DNA from: Verrucomicrobiaceae bacterium
GTDB taxonomy: Bacteria; Verrucomicrobiota; Verrucomicrobiia; Verrucomicrobiales; Akkermansiaceae
Length of the DNA stretch: 45,679 nt
Assembly: GCA_027485995.1 (NCBI GenBank)
Contig: JAIXPW010000141.1
Location: 1 to 45,679 of the forward strand
Direction of reading: 5' to 3'
This document shows, in pieces, positions 23,607 to 31,716 of the stretch. The position numbers were made by a program, and so were the translations under genes. The notes under the pieces were generated by a model, which was not told where the DNA came from, searched no databases, and saw nothing but the letters and a program-made list of their open reading frames with translations. The stretch's first letter is position 1; the number at the start of each line of letters is the position of its first letter.

Positions 23607-23858
23607 ATGGCTGCGAAGAAAACTGCCAAGAAAGCGGCGAAAAAGGCTGCGAATCCCAAGGTCGGCACAGAGCCCAAGACAGCGAAAAAGGCTGCTGCCA
23701 AAAAGGCTGCCGCCCCAGCTCCGAAGCCGCGCCCGGGTACTGACGAGATCGCCAAGGCCGCCTACCTGAACTACCGCAGGCGCATCGAAAACGACCTCCC
23801 CGGCAGCCACGAGAGCGACTGGCTGGAGGCCGAGCGACAGCTTTCCGAGGGGAAATAA
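23607..23858 (+). CDS. Histone-H1-like tail plus DUF2934 domain protein
   Basis: This 83-residue protein has a lysine/alanine-rich N-terminal half (residues 1-38: AAKKTAKKAAKKAA, TAKKAAAKKAAAPAPKP) like the tails of histone H1 and bacterial HU/H1-like DNA-binding proteins. The C-terminal half (about 43-80: DEIAKAAYLNYRRR, SHESDWLEAERQL) matches DUF2934, a small helical domain of unknown function. The tail suggests binding to DNA or RNA. It is transcribed divergently from the TonB/OmpA hybrid and sits 67 bp before homoserine dehydrogenase. Confidence 0.85.
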   Translation: MAAKKTAKKAAKKAANPKVGTEPKTAKKAAAKKAAAPAPKPRPGTDEIAKAAYLNYRRRIENDLPGSHESDWLEAERQLSEGK

Positions 23859-23925
23859 TCGCCTCAGGAACCATTTCGCACTCTCCGCTCTTGGCGTGCC
23901 GCCGGTCCGCTCCCACACTCGGTGC

Positions 23926-25245
23926 GTGACCTGCACCACCCTCGGCATCGGCCTCGCTGGATTCGGAACCGTCGGTTCCGGCGTCTGGAACACCCTGCAA
24001 CGCAACGGCGGACTCATCACCGACCGCACCGGCGGCTCGGTCGAACTCGCCATTCGCAGCATCCTCGTCCGCGATCCCGCCAAAACCCGCGCCACCGCCT
24101 CGGACGTGCCGCAGGAACTCCTCACCACCGACTGGCGCACGCTGGTGGAAAATCCAGCCGTCGATCTGGTCGTCGAGCTCATCGGAGGCACCACCGACGC
24201 CTTTGAGATCGTCGCCGCCGCCCTGCGCGCGAAAAAGCCCGTCGTCACCGGCAACAAGGCCCTGCTTGCCGAACGCGGCTCCGAGCTCTTCGCCCTTTCC
24301 AGGGAATTCGACACCCCGATCCACTTCGAGGCCGCTGTCGCCGGGGGCATCCCGATCATCAAGTCCGTCCAGGAGTCCTTCGTCGGCAACCGCCTCGACT
24401 CCATCGTCGGCATCATCAACGGCACCAGCAACTACATCCTCCAGCGCATGACCGAGGCCGGGCTCGACTACCCGCCCGCCCTCGGCGAGGCCCAGGCCCT
24501 CGGCTACGCGGAGTCCGATCCCACCCTCGACGTCAACGGCTGGGACGCCGCCCACAAGGCCATCCTCCTCGCCACCCTCGCCTACGGATTTCCCATCGAC
24601 CCCGCGAAAATCCACGTCGCCGGCATCGAGCAGGTCCGCCCGATCGACATCGCCTTCGCCAAGCAGCTCGGCTACGTGGTGAAACTTCTCGCCGTCATCC
24701 GCGAGCATGCCTCGGGCGACATCGAACTGCGCGTCCAGCCTTCCTTCATCGGACAAAAACACATTCTTGCCTCCGTCAACGGCGTCTTCAACGCCATCGC
24801 CGTCCATGGCGACGCCGTCGGCGATGCCCTTTTCTACGGCCGCGGCGCAGGCCAGGACCCCACCGCTTCCTCGGTCGTCGCCGACCTTGTCGAGGCCGCC
24901 CGCTCCCTCGCCCAGCCGAACGGCCACCGTGGTTTCCTCCCCTATCGCGACTCTGGAAATCTTCTCCCCGTCGAGGAAACCGAGACCGCCTATTATGTCC
25001 GCTTCGATGTGACCGACCGCCCCGGCGTGGTCGCGGAAATCGCCCGCGTGCTGGCCGATCACCGCATCGGCATCTCCGGCACCCATTCCCCGGTCAACCC
25101 CGAGAATCCCGACGCCGACTTCGTGGACATGGTTTTCCTCCTTCACACCTGCAGGTTCGGCACCCTCAAGACCGCACTGGCCCAAATCGAATCCCTCGAC
25201 TGCATCAACAGCGCCCCGGTGGTGTTCCGGATCGAGAAGATTTGA
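23926..25245 (+). CDS. hom: Homoserine dehydrogenase with ACT domain
   Basis: This enzyme reduces aspartate-semialdehyde to homoserine, the branch point to threonine and methionine. In 439 residues: the NAD(P)-binding GIGLAGFGTVGSGVW, KKPVVTGNKALLAERG, GGIPIIKSVQESFVGN, catalytic-domain GIINGTSNYIL and GYAESDPTLDVNGWDAAHKAILL, then a C-terminal ACT domain (DRPGVVAEIARVLADHRIGI) for feedback control by threonine. GTG 23926 is preferred over GTG 23896, since the Rossmann fold starts right after it. Its last 20 codons plus 35 bp of spacer occur again, diverged, at 26104-26202, on the far side of a toxin-antitoxin module. Confidence 0.95.
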   Translation: MTCTTLGIGLAGFGTVGSGVWNTLQRNGGLITDRTGGSVELAIRSILVRDPAKTRATASDVPQELLTTDWRTLVENPAVDLVVELIGGTTDAFEIVAAALRAKKPVVTGNKALLAERGSELFALSREFDTPIHFEAAVAGGIPIIKSVQESFVGNRLDSIVGIINGTSNYILQRMTEAGLDYPPALGEAQALGYAESDPTLDVNGWDAAHKAILLATLAYGFPIDPAKIHVAGIEQVRPIDIAFAKQLGYVVKLLAVIREHASGDIELRVQPSFIGQKHILASVNGVFNAIAVHGDAVGDALFYGRGAGQDPTASSVVADLVEAARSLAQPNGHRGFLPYRDSGNLLPVEETETAYYVRFDVTDRPGVVAEIARVLADHRIGISGTHSPVNPENPDADFVDMVFLLHTCRFGTLKTALAQIESLDCINSAPVVFRIEKI

Positions 25246-25280
25246 TCAGAGTTTTCAGGTTCGAGTTTTCAGTTTTCAGG
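25182..25280 (+). repeat. Direct repeat, copy 1 (3' end of hom plus spacer)
   Basis: This 99-bp segment covers the last 21 codons of hom, including the stop, and a spacer with three TTTTCAG units. It aligns without gaps to 26104-26202, with 9 mismatches (about 91% identity by my count). The two copies bracket the toxin-antitoxin pair 25390-26087. Confidence 0.9.
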
Positions 25281-25337
25281 AAAGAGGGGAAAATGTGCCT
25301 GCTCGGTTCTTCGCCTTTCAGGGAGAATCGCGTGCGC

Positions 25338-25391
25338 TTGACAACATTGCTCATTGCGGGATGCCACAAAAAATGGCATTTCCATTGGCAT
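25338..25391 (+). promoter_or_regulatory. Promoter/operator of the second toxin-antitoxin pair
   Basis: A perfect -35 hexamer TTGACA lies at 25338-25343; the -10 is not clear. Behind it is an inverted repeat ATGCCA (25361-25366) / TGGCAT (25374-25379), and a third TGGCAT at 25386-25391 overlaps the ATG of the antitoxin. This looks like an autoregulatory operator. Confidence 0.55.
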
Positions 25392-25671
25392 GGAGGTTAC
25401 CATCACTCTTGGTAAAGCAGGGCGCTTGGTCGTGCCGAAGGCCATCCGCGACAGCCTCGGGCTTCACGAGGGCAGCCGTCTGAAACTGGAGGTCCAGGGT
25501 GGCAAGCTCCACGCGGCCCCTGAGCCGGATCCGGTGAGCATCAAGCTCAAGGGCGGATTCCCCGTGATCCAGGGTGGCCCACCACTCAAGCGCGGCAGCA
25601 TCGTGCAGGCGCTCAAGGCGGATCGCGATTCCCGCGACGAGCGGGCGACCCCAAGCACGAAACGGAAATGA
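25390..25671 (+). CDS. AbrB/MazE-type antitoxin
   Basis: This 93-residue protein (ATG 25390) starts with an AbrB-like swapped-hairpin domain: MEVTITLGKAGRLVVPKAIRD, then SLGLHEGSRLKLEVQGGKLHA (residues 1-43). The tail (GGPPLKRGSIVQALKADRDSR) is the probable toxin-binding part. Its stop overlaps the toxin ATG by 4 bp. It differs from the antitoxin at 20756 outside the DNA-binding domain, so the two pairs are not a recent duplication. The module is bracketed by 99-bp copies of the hom 3' end. Confidence 0.87.
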   Translation: MEVTITLGKAGRLVVPKAIRDSLGLHEGSRLKLEVQGGKLHAAPEPDPVSIKLKGGFPVIQGGPPLKRGSIVQALKADRDSRDERATPSTKRK

Positions 25672-26087
25672 AATCCGCACTCGACTCCTCGGTCCTCATC
25701 TCTGCGCTCTGCGCGGGTGATCCTGACCATGCTACTTGTCGGAAAGTGCTGCTCACCCGCAAGCCCGCCATTTTCGACCACGCCTACTCGGAGACCTTCA
25801 GCACCCTGACCGGCGGTCGACTCGGCTTTCGAGTCGCTCCGTCGGATGCCGCCGCCCTGCTGCGGCAGCAGGTTTCCCCCAAGCTCGCCGCCACGTCACT
25901 GAGCCCGGCAGAACTTCTCAGCGCCTTCGAAGAAGCGGAATCCCGCGGAGTCCGTGGCGGCGCGATCCATGACTACCTGCACCTAGTCGCCGCCCGCAAG
26001 GCCGGGGCAAAGCGCCTCTATACCCTGAATCTCAACGATTTCCTCTCCTTTCACCGCCCAGGTGATCCGGAAATCCTCGCACCCTGA
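25668..26087 (+). CDS. vapC: PIN-domain ribonuclease toxin (VapC-like)
   Basis: This 139-residue PIN-domain toxin is translationally coupled (ATGA) to the preceding antitoxin. Acidic residues of the metal site: Asp6 (SALDSSVLISAL), Glu42 (AYSETFSTLTG), Asp102 (AIHDYLHLVAARKAG) and Asp124 (LNLNDFLSF). RNA cleavage as the toxic activity is inferred from the family. The gene ends 17 bp before the second copy of the hom 3' end. Confidence 0.9.
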   Translation: MKSALDSSVLISALCAGDPDHATCRKVLLTRKPAIFDHAYSETFSTLTGGRLGFRVAPSDAAALLRQQVSPKLAATSLSPAELLSAFEEAESRGVRGGAIHDYLHLVAARKAGAKRLYTLNLNDFLSFHRPGDPEILAP

Positions 26088-26103
26088 CTCCGCCCACCTT
26101 CGG

Positions 26104-26202
26104 CCAAATCGAATCCCTTGACTGCATCAACAGCGCCCCGCTGATGTTCCGGATTGGGGAGATTTGAAGAGAGTGTTCAGGTTCGAGTTTTCAGTTTTCA
26201 GG
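26104..26202 (+). pseudogene. Displaced 3' fragment of hom (direct repeat, copy 2)
   Basis: This fragment would encode QIESLDCINSAPLMFRIGEI and a stop (26105-26167), against QIESLDCINSAPVVFRIEKI in the intact hom, followed by the same spacer with TTTTCAG units. It has no start and no upstream part of hom, so it is a remnant of a duplication or insertion event around the toxin-antitoxin pair. Confidence 0.88.
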
Positions 26203-26242
26203 GAGGACAGGCAGGGCCCTGGCGGGCCTTTGCGGGGCTCAC

Positions 26243-26518
26243 CTACTTTTTCGCGTCGAAGAATATTCCGGCAACTCCCCAAGCGAGATCCTCGCGGGGA
26301 ATCATGCCGTCGCCGCCGATGAAGTAGCGGCTGGCGACAAGGTAGTTGTCGCGTTTGATGCCACCCTTTCCTCCGGAGAAAAGATCCGCCACGGCCAGGC
26401 CTAGCGATCCAGCGATGCCCTGCTTTTGCCGGACATGCTCGCGGAAATCCGCCTCGCTCGGATTCGTGAACGCAAACACGGCCACGACAATGGCCAGCAG
26501 TAGGAGGAGTTTCTTCAT
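26243..26518 (-). CDS. Small exported protein, DUF4359-like
   Basis: This 91-residue protein begins with a signal peptide or anchor (MKKLLLLLAIVVAVFAFTNP). The TNP motif directly after the hydrophobic stretch, with a short alpha-helical segment (ADFREHVRQKQG), is typical of DUF4359 proteins. The rest (YLVASRYFIGGDGMIPREDLAWGVAGIFFD) is a compact domain. Function is unknown. It is transcribed towards the toxin-antitoxin pair, ending 40 bp from the displaced hom fragment, and divergently from 26623. Confidence 0.78.
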   Translation of the reverse strand: MKKLLLLLAIVVAVFAFTNPSEADFREHVRQKQGIAGSLGLAVADLFSGGKGGIKRDNYLVASRYFIGGDGMIPREDLAWGVAGIFFDAKK

Positions 26519-26622
26519 GGGCGCAAAGGTAGTGCCTCATGATCTGAACGGCAAGCGGCGTCCGGGACGGAAAGACTTTGCCCTCGCGTCCCGGCTTTCC
26601 GGCCGCTAGCCTGCGGCCTCCC

Positions 26623-26901
26623 ATGCCTGTTCCCCGCAAAGGTGCCAAGCGCCTCAACCACCGCGATTCCTATTACATGTGGATCATGCAGAACACCAAA
26701 GGCTCGAACGAGCTGCTGGTGGAACTGGCGGCGGCGGTGAACGGCCAGATGCTGGTCGTTTCCCTTGGCCGGATCGTGGACTATGCGATGGTCACGCTGG
26801 CGATCGACTTCGCGCTGGCCAACGGTTGGAAACCGCAGGAGTTGCTGCCGCCCTTCCGCTGCACCTACGAACGGCGGGCGTTCCATTTGCCGGAGGCCTG
26901 A
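26623..26901 (+). CDS. Small hypothetical cytoplasmic protein
   Basis: This 92-residue protein is not recognised. ATG 26623 starts a basic N-terminus (PVPRKGAKRLNHRDSYYMW), followed by an amphipathic helix-rich part (NELLVELAAAVNGQMLVVSLGR) and a C-terminus with WKPQELLPPFRC. No signal peptide, membrane segment or catalytic motif is seen. GC3 is high, as in neighbouring real genes, which supports coding. A longer open frame begins upstream (26578), but the extension is rich in Arg/Pro and unlikely to be translated. Confidence 0.65.
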   Translation: MPVPRKGAKRLNHRDSYYMWIMQNTKGSNELLVELAAAVNGQMLVVSLGRIVDYAMVTLAIDFALANGWKPQELLPPFRCTYERRAFHLPEA

Positions 26902-26965
26902 AGAGGAAGGGAAACAGGGCCCTCAACCGAGGCCGGAGTCCCTGATCCTTCCGGTTTCGACCGGG

Positions 26966-27130
26966 TCACTGCTTGCAGGTTTTGCAATCTGCCGGGCACT
27001 TGGCGGCGGACTTTTCACACTTGGAACCGTCGGCCGCGCAGCACTTGGCGCACTTGGCCGACAGGGTGCCAGCGCAGGAGGCGAGGAACAGGGTGCCGAG
27101 GGCCACGGGAATGAGGAGCAGGGATTTCAT
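26966..27130 (-). CDS. Cysteine-rich mini-lipoprotein
   Basis: This 54-residue protein has a lipoprotein signal peptide (MKSLLLIPVALGTLFLASC, lipobox LASC with the lipidated Cys19). The remaining 35 residues carry seven further cysteines, spaced as CAKCC, CEK, CPADCKTC, with many lysines. It should sit in the periplasm on the outer membrane and could bind metal or form disulfides. It is too short for many gene finders. ATG 27130 is used, since sequence upstream is not protein-like. The giant cytochrome gene starts 207 bp away in the opposite direction. Confidence 0.8.
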   Translation of the reverse strand: MKSLLLIPVALGTLFLASCAGTLSAKCAKCCAADGSKCEKSAAKCPADCKTCKQ

Positions 27131-27337
27131 GGTGTTGGTCGAACCGTCTCTGGTTCGTGGGATGCCATAAGTGGATTTGGATTTTATTTCGATCCCGAAG
27201 TTGAGAATTCTCCGATTCCGCCAATGCTGGCGCATCCACGGGACCGGGTTTCAATTCTGATAAGACGCCGAAACCGATGCCGTAGAATGCGCTCGCGCGT
27301 CGAATCATTCAACTGTTGCGCTTTTTCGCCGAAACCC

Positions 27338-30300
27338 ATGAAACGTTTCCTCTCCTCTCCTCGCCTCGCCTCCGTGCTGGGTCTTGCCGTTCTCACGCTG
27401 CCTCTGAACGCGGTGCCCCAGTGGATCTGGGCCGGGAAATCCGCCAAGGACGGAGACAAGGTGACCTTCCGGAAGTCCTTCAAGCTCACCGACGCGGTCC
27501 TCAGCGCCCAGCTTTCGTTCACCTGTGACAACGGAGCGACCGCCTATCTCAATGGCACCAAGATCGGAGAAAATCCCGACTGGGGCCAGCCAACCAAGGT
27601 GGATCTCGGCAAGCTGCTGAAGACGGGCGACAACGAGCTGAGCTTCGACGCGCGGAATGAAGGCGGCACGGCCGGGTTTGTGGCGACGCTGAAGATCGAG
27701 ACGATGGACGGGAAAAAGTCCGTGATCGAGTCCGGGGCCGACTGGTCCGCCGCGCCGACTGGAACCAAGGATTTCAAGCCCGCATTCGAACTGGCCGCCT
27801 ATGGTGCGGCCCCCTGGGGCAAGGCGCTTTCAGGAGAGGGTGCCGGTGCCTCCGTCCTCGAGGGCTCCGATATCCTGACGGTCCCGGGTTTCTCCGTGGA
27901 GCTTCTCTACACGGTCCCGAAGGCCCAGGAGGGCTCCTGGGTCGCCATCACCGAGGACGACAAGGGCCGCCTGATCGCCGCCGACCAGTACGGCGGGATC
28001 TATCGCATCACGGTGCCGGCCATTGGGAAAAAGGAGGAGGTCAAGGTCGAGCCACTCACGCTGCCCAACGGCAAGAGCGGCAAGCCACTCGGCGGCGCCC
28101 ACGGGCTGCTTTACGCTTTCGGCAGCCTTTACCTGATGAACAACGAGATGGCCGACAAGGGCCTGTGGCGCCTGACGGACACCAACCGCGACGACCAGTT
28201 CGACAAGGCCGAATTCATCCGCAAATGCGATGGCGGCGGCGAGCACGGCACCCACGGCATCGTGCTGGGACCGGATGGCAAGTCGCTCTACTTCGCCAAT
28301 GGCAACCACACCAAGCTGCCGGACGATCTGGATTACACGAGGCCGGTCGCGATCGGTGAGGACCACCTGATCACCCGTCTTTGGGACGCCAACGGCCATG
28401 CCCGCGGCATCCTTGCGCCCGGCGGATACGTTTGCAAAACCGACCCGGACGGCAAGCGCGTCGAGCTCTTCGCCGGCGGCTTCCGCAACCAGTATGACAT
28501 CGCTTTCGATGCCAATGGCGAGCTTTTCACCTACGACTCCGACATGGAGTGGGACATGGGCTCACCCTGGTATGTGCCGACCCGCATCAACCACATCGTC
28601 AGCGCGGGCGACTATGGCTGGCGCTCCGGCGCGGGCCGTTGGCCGAACTACTATGCCGACTCGCTTCCGGCTGCCGTGGACATCGGACCGGGCTCACCGA
28701 CCGGCACCGTCTTCGGCACCGGCGCGAAGTTTCCTGCGAAATACCAACGCGCCATGTATGCGCTCGACTGGACCTACGGCACGATGTGGGCGATCCACTT
28801 CAAGCCGGACGGCGCCAGCTTCAAGGCCGAGAAGGAGGAGTTCGTCGCCGGAAAGCCGATGCCCTTCACCGATGCGATCATCCGTCGTGAGGATGGGGCG
28901 ATGTATTTCACCACCGGCGGCCGCAAGAGCCAGTCGGCCCTCTACCGCCTGACCTACACCGGCAAGGAAAGCACCGCGCCCGCCCCGAAGGTCGCCCCGA
29001 CACAGGAAACCCTCCTCCGTCAGAAACTGGAGACCCTGCACCTCGAAGGCACCGGACCGGAGGCAGTCGCCAAGGCCTGGTCCTCCCTTTCCCACAAGGA
29101 CCGCTTCGTCCGCTTCGCCGCCCGTGAAGCGATCGAACGCCAGCCAGCCGCCGCCTGGGCTGAGAAAGCTCTCGCTGAGACCGATCCCCAGGCCGCGATC
29201 GAGGCCCTCATCGCCCTCGCCCGGGTCGGCGACAAGGCCCTTCAACCGAAGCTCTTCGTCGCTCTTGGAAAGCTCGACTTCGCCAAGCTCCCCGTCGACC
29301 TCCATCTGCCCTACCTCCGCGCCTGGCAGCTCGTCTTCACCCGCATGGGCAAGCCCGCTCCGGAGATTGCCGAGAAGATCGCCGAGCGTCTCGATCCGCT
29401 TTTCCCGAACGCCGATCCCCTCGCAAACCGTGAGCTCGTTTCCCTGCTAGTGTTCCTCGATTCGAAGAGCATCGTCGCCAAGACCGTGCCGATGATGGAC
29501 ACCGCGAAGGACACCGACATCACTATCGCCAGCGATGCCGTGCTTTCCCGCAACGACAACTACTCGAACGCGGTCGCCGGCATGCACGACAGCCATCCGA
29601 ACCGTCAGGCCATCGCCTATGCCTACGCCCTGCGCGAGGCCAAGGTCGGCTGGACTCCCGAACTTCGGAAAACCTTCTTCGGCTGGTTCCCACGCACTTC
29701 GAAATGGCGCGGTGGCAACAGCTTCAAGGGCTTCCTCAACAACATCCGCAACGAGGCCCTCGCCAACTCCACTCCCGACGCCACCGAACGCGGCGCGCTC
29801 GACCAACTCTCGAAGCAACCCGCGCCAACTCCACCCGCCAACGTCGTCCAGCCGAAGGGCCCCGGAAAGGATTACACGGTCGATGAAGTCGTCGCGCTGG
29901 CGAAGGATGGCCTCAAGGGCCGCAACTTCGAGCAGGGCAAGGCGATGTTCACCTCCCAACTCTGCATCAACTGCCACCACTTCGGCGGGGAAGGCGGCAA
30001 CAGCGGCCCGGACATCACCGGGGCTGGCAGCCGATACACCATCCGCGACCTCGCCGAGAACATCATCGAGCCCTCCAAGGTCATCAGCGACCAGTATCCG
30101 ACCGAGCAGCTGACCCTCAAGGACGGTGGCGTGGTCGTCGGCCGCGTGGTCGTTCAGGAAAACGGCAAGCTCTTCGTGATGACCAGCGCCCTCGCTCCCG
30201 ATGCGCTGACCACCGTCGATGAAACCAACCTCAAGGGCCGCCAGCCGTTCAATGTTTCGATGATGCCACCCGGCATGATCAACGCACTGAGCAAGGACGA

Positions 30301-30361
30301 GCTGCTCGACCTCTTCGCCTACATCCTTTCCGGAGGAAATCCGAAGGACGCGAGGTTCTGA
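27338..30361 (+). CDS. PVC-type multidomain cytochrome c protein
   Basis: This 1007-residue secreted protein belongs to the PVC family with a beta-propeller and a CxxCH haem site. A signal peptide (residues 1-25) starts at ATG 27338. An N-terminal galactose-binding-like domain (about 28-150, WIWAGKSAKDGDKVTF) is followed by a six-bladed propeller with SGP/dehydrogenase-like features (about 180-545; AHGLLYAFG, RNQYDIAFDANGELFTYDSDMEWDMG). HEAT-like repeats follow (about 560-800). A cytochrome c domain (850-1007) has haem-binding Cys876-Ile-Asn-Cys-His880 and a candidate Met ligand in SMMPPGM. Such proteins are abundant in Verrucomicrobia and Planctomycetes and are thought to oxidise sugars or related compounds in the periplasm; the substrate is unknown. 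Confidence 0.92.
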   Translation: MKRFLSSPRLASVLGLAVLTLPLNAVPQWIWAGKSAKDGDKVTFRKSFKLTDAVLSAQLSFTCDNGATAYLNGTKIGENPDWGQPTKVDLGKLLKTGDNELSFDARNEGGTAGFVATLKIETMDGKKSVIESGADWSAAPTGTKDFKPAFELAAYGAAPWGKALSGEGAGASVLEGSDILTVPGFSVELLYTVPKAQEGSWVAITEDDKGRLIAADQYGGIYRITVPAIGKKEEVKVEPLTLPNGKSGKPLGGAHGLLYAFGSLYLMNNEMADKGLWRLTDTNRDDQFDKAEFIRKCDGGGEHGTHGIVLGPDGKSLYFANGNHTKLPDDLDYTRPVAIGEDHLITRLWDANGHARGILAPGGYVCKTDPDGKRVELFAGGFRNQYDIAFDANGELFTYDSDMEWDMGSPWYVPTRINHIVSAGDYGWRSGAGRWPNYYADSLPAAVDIGPGSPTGTVFGTGAKFPAKYQRAMYALDWTYGTMWAIHFKPDGASFKAEKEEFVAGKPMPFTDAIIRREDGAMYFTTGGRKSQSALYRLTYTGKESTAPAPKVAPTQETLLRQKLETLHLEGTGPEAVAKAWSSLSHKDRFVRFAAREAIERQPAAAWAEKALAETDPQAAIEALIALARVGDKALQPKLFVALGKLDFAKLPVDLHLPYLRAWQLVFTRMGKPAPEIAEKIAERLDPLFPNADPLANRELVSLLVFLDSKSIVAKTVPMMDTAKDTDITIASDAVLSRNDNYSNAVAGMHDSHPNRQAIAYAYALREAKVGWTPELRKTFFGWFPRTSKWRGGNSFKGFLNNIRNEALANSTPDATERGALDQLSKQPAPTPPANVVQPKGPGKDYTVDEVVALAKDGLKGRNFEQGKAMFTSQLCINCHHFGGEGGNSGPDITGAGSRYTIRDLAENIIEPSKVISDQYPTEQLTLKDGGVVVGRVVVQENGKLFVMTSALAPDALTTVDETNLKGRQPFNVSMMPPGMINALSKDELLDLFAYILSGGNPKDARF

Positions 30362-30406
30362 TTTGGGCTGGAACTTCAGTTCCGGATTGCGGTTTCATGG
30401 TCACGC

Positions 30407-31543
30407 ATGAAACCGCTCCTCCTCGTCTCTGTCGGTCTGGCAATTTCCCTGGTCAGCCAGGCGCAGCAAGCCCCAACGGGTGCCGCCCGGCAGTTCCAGC
30501 AGATTGATCAGAATCACGACGGAAAGATCAGTCGCGAAGAGCTGCCGGAGGCCTTGCGGCCAAATTTCGACCGAGCCGACACCAACCACGACGGCGGCAT
30601 TTCCCCGGAAGAGCATCTCGCCGTGATCGGCGCTGCCAGGGGAGCTGCGGGAAACAGGGCCGATCCGGCGGACCTTTCGGGCATCGAGGTCCTGCGCGAT
30701 CTGCCCTATGCGGAGACCGAAAACCCGCGCCAACGGCTCGACGTCTATCTACCGAAGGCCCGCAAGTCGGAGGCTCCCCTCCCAATCGTTGTCTTCATCC
30801 ACGGCGGTGGCTGGCTCGCGGGAAACAAGGGCTCCGGCCAGGGGAACCTGTTGCGCTTCGTGGAAAGTGGTGATTACGCGGGCATTTCAATCGGCTACCG
30901 GCTCACCACCGAAGCCCAGTGGCCGGCTCAGATCCACGATTGCAAGGCCGCCATCCGCTGGATCAAGGCGCATGCCAAGGAACGGGGACTCGATCCCACC
31001 AAGATCGCGGTCTGGGGAACCTCAGCCGGAGGTCATCTCGTCTCGATGCTCGGCACCAGTGGTGACGTGAAAGGACTCGAAGGCACGCTCGGCAAGCACC
31101 TCGATCAGGACAGCAAGGTCACCTGCGTGGTGAACTACTTCGGCCCGGAAGATTTCCTCACGATGGTGAGGCAGCCGAGCACCATCGACCGCTCACAAGG
31201 AAACGAATACCCCGAAGCCAAGCTGCTGGGCGGTCCGGTGCCGGAGCGCGAGGCCGTCGCGAAGGAAGCCTCGCCCGTGACCCACATCTCGAAGGGCGAC
31301 GCACCCTTTTTCACCGCCCATGGCACCAAGGACCCGCTGGTTCCCTTCGCCCAGGCCGAGGAACTCCACGCCGCGCTTCAGAAGGCAGGAGTCCCGTCTT
31401 TGCTCCAGGAAATGACCAACGGCGGCCATGGCTTCCAGAGCCCGGTGCTCGATGAACGCGTCAAACAGTTCCTCGATCTCCACCTTCGCAAGATCATCAC
31501 CGAGATCCAATCGACTCCGATCAATGTGACCGCCAGGCCTTGA
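30407..31543 (+). CDS. Secreted EF-hand plus alpha/beta-hydrolase esterase
   Basis: This 378-residue exported protein has a signal peptide (residues 1-19), two EF-hand calcium loops (Asp34-Glu45, DQNHDGKISREE; Asp58-Glu69, DTNHDGGISPEE) and an alpha/beta-hydrolase of the BD-FAE/hormone-sensitive-lipase kind. Seen: oxyanion motif HGGGW (132-136), nucleophile Ser206 in WGTSAGGH, Asp309 in HGTKDPLVP and His341 in NGGHGF. This combination is common in Planctomycetes and Verrucomicrobia and often found among polysaccharide-deacetylating or feruloyl esterases. It starts 45 bp after the cytochrome gene on the same strand and may be co-transcribed with it. Confidence 0.9.
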   Translation: MKPLLLVSVGLAISLVSQAQQAPTGAARQFQQIDQNHDGKISREELPEALRPNFDRADTNHDGGISPEEHLAVIGAARGAAGNRADPADLSGIEVLRDLPYAETENPRQRLDVYLPKARKSEAPLPIVVFIHGGGWLAGNKGSGQGNLLRFVESGDYAGISIGYRLTTEAQWPAQIHDCKAAIRWIKAHAKERGLDPTKIAVWGTSAGGHLVSMLGTSGDVKGLEGTLGKHLDQDSKVTCVVNYFGPEDFLTMVRQPSTIDRSQGNEYPEAKLLGGPVPEREAVAKEASPVTHISKGDAPFFTAHGTKDPLVPFAQAEELHAALQKAGVPSLLQEMTNGGHGFQSPVLDERVKQFLDLHLRKIITEIQSTPINVTARP

Positions 31544-31716
31544 GCCGGGGCGGATCAGACGGCGGACGCTGTATTGAGCAAGGAACGCGAAGCACCTCGG
31601 CAGTTTCCAGCCAGCCACTCAGATCTCCAAACGCCCGAGATCACCGGTTGCAGCGGAGGGGAGGATCGCGCATGTTTGTCGCATTTCCGGCCTGAACCGC
31701 CCTCTCCCATTTCACC

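Noticed and set aside
26765..27337. A 191-codon upstream extension of the giant cytochrome gene
   Set aside because: It crosses another gene (26623-26901) and the antisense lipoprotein gene, and a clear signal peptide starts at 27338.
31544..31716. A CIRCE or sigma-32 element before the dnaJ-like gene
   Set aside because: No inverted repeat of the CIRCE type and no matching heat-shock promoter is visible.
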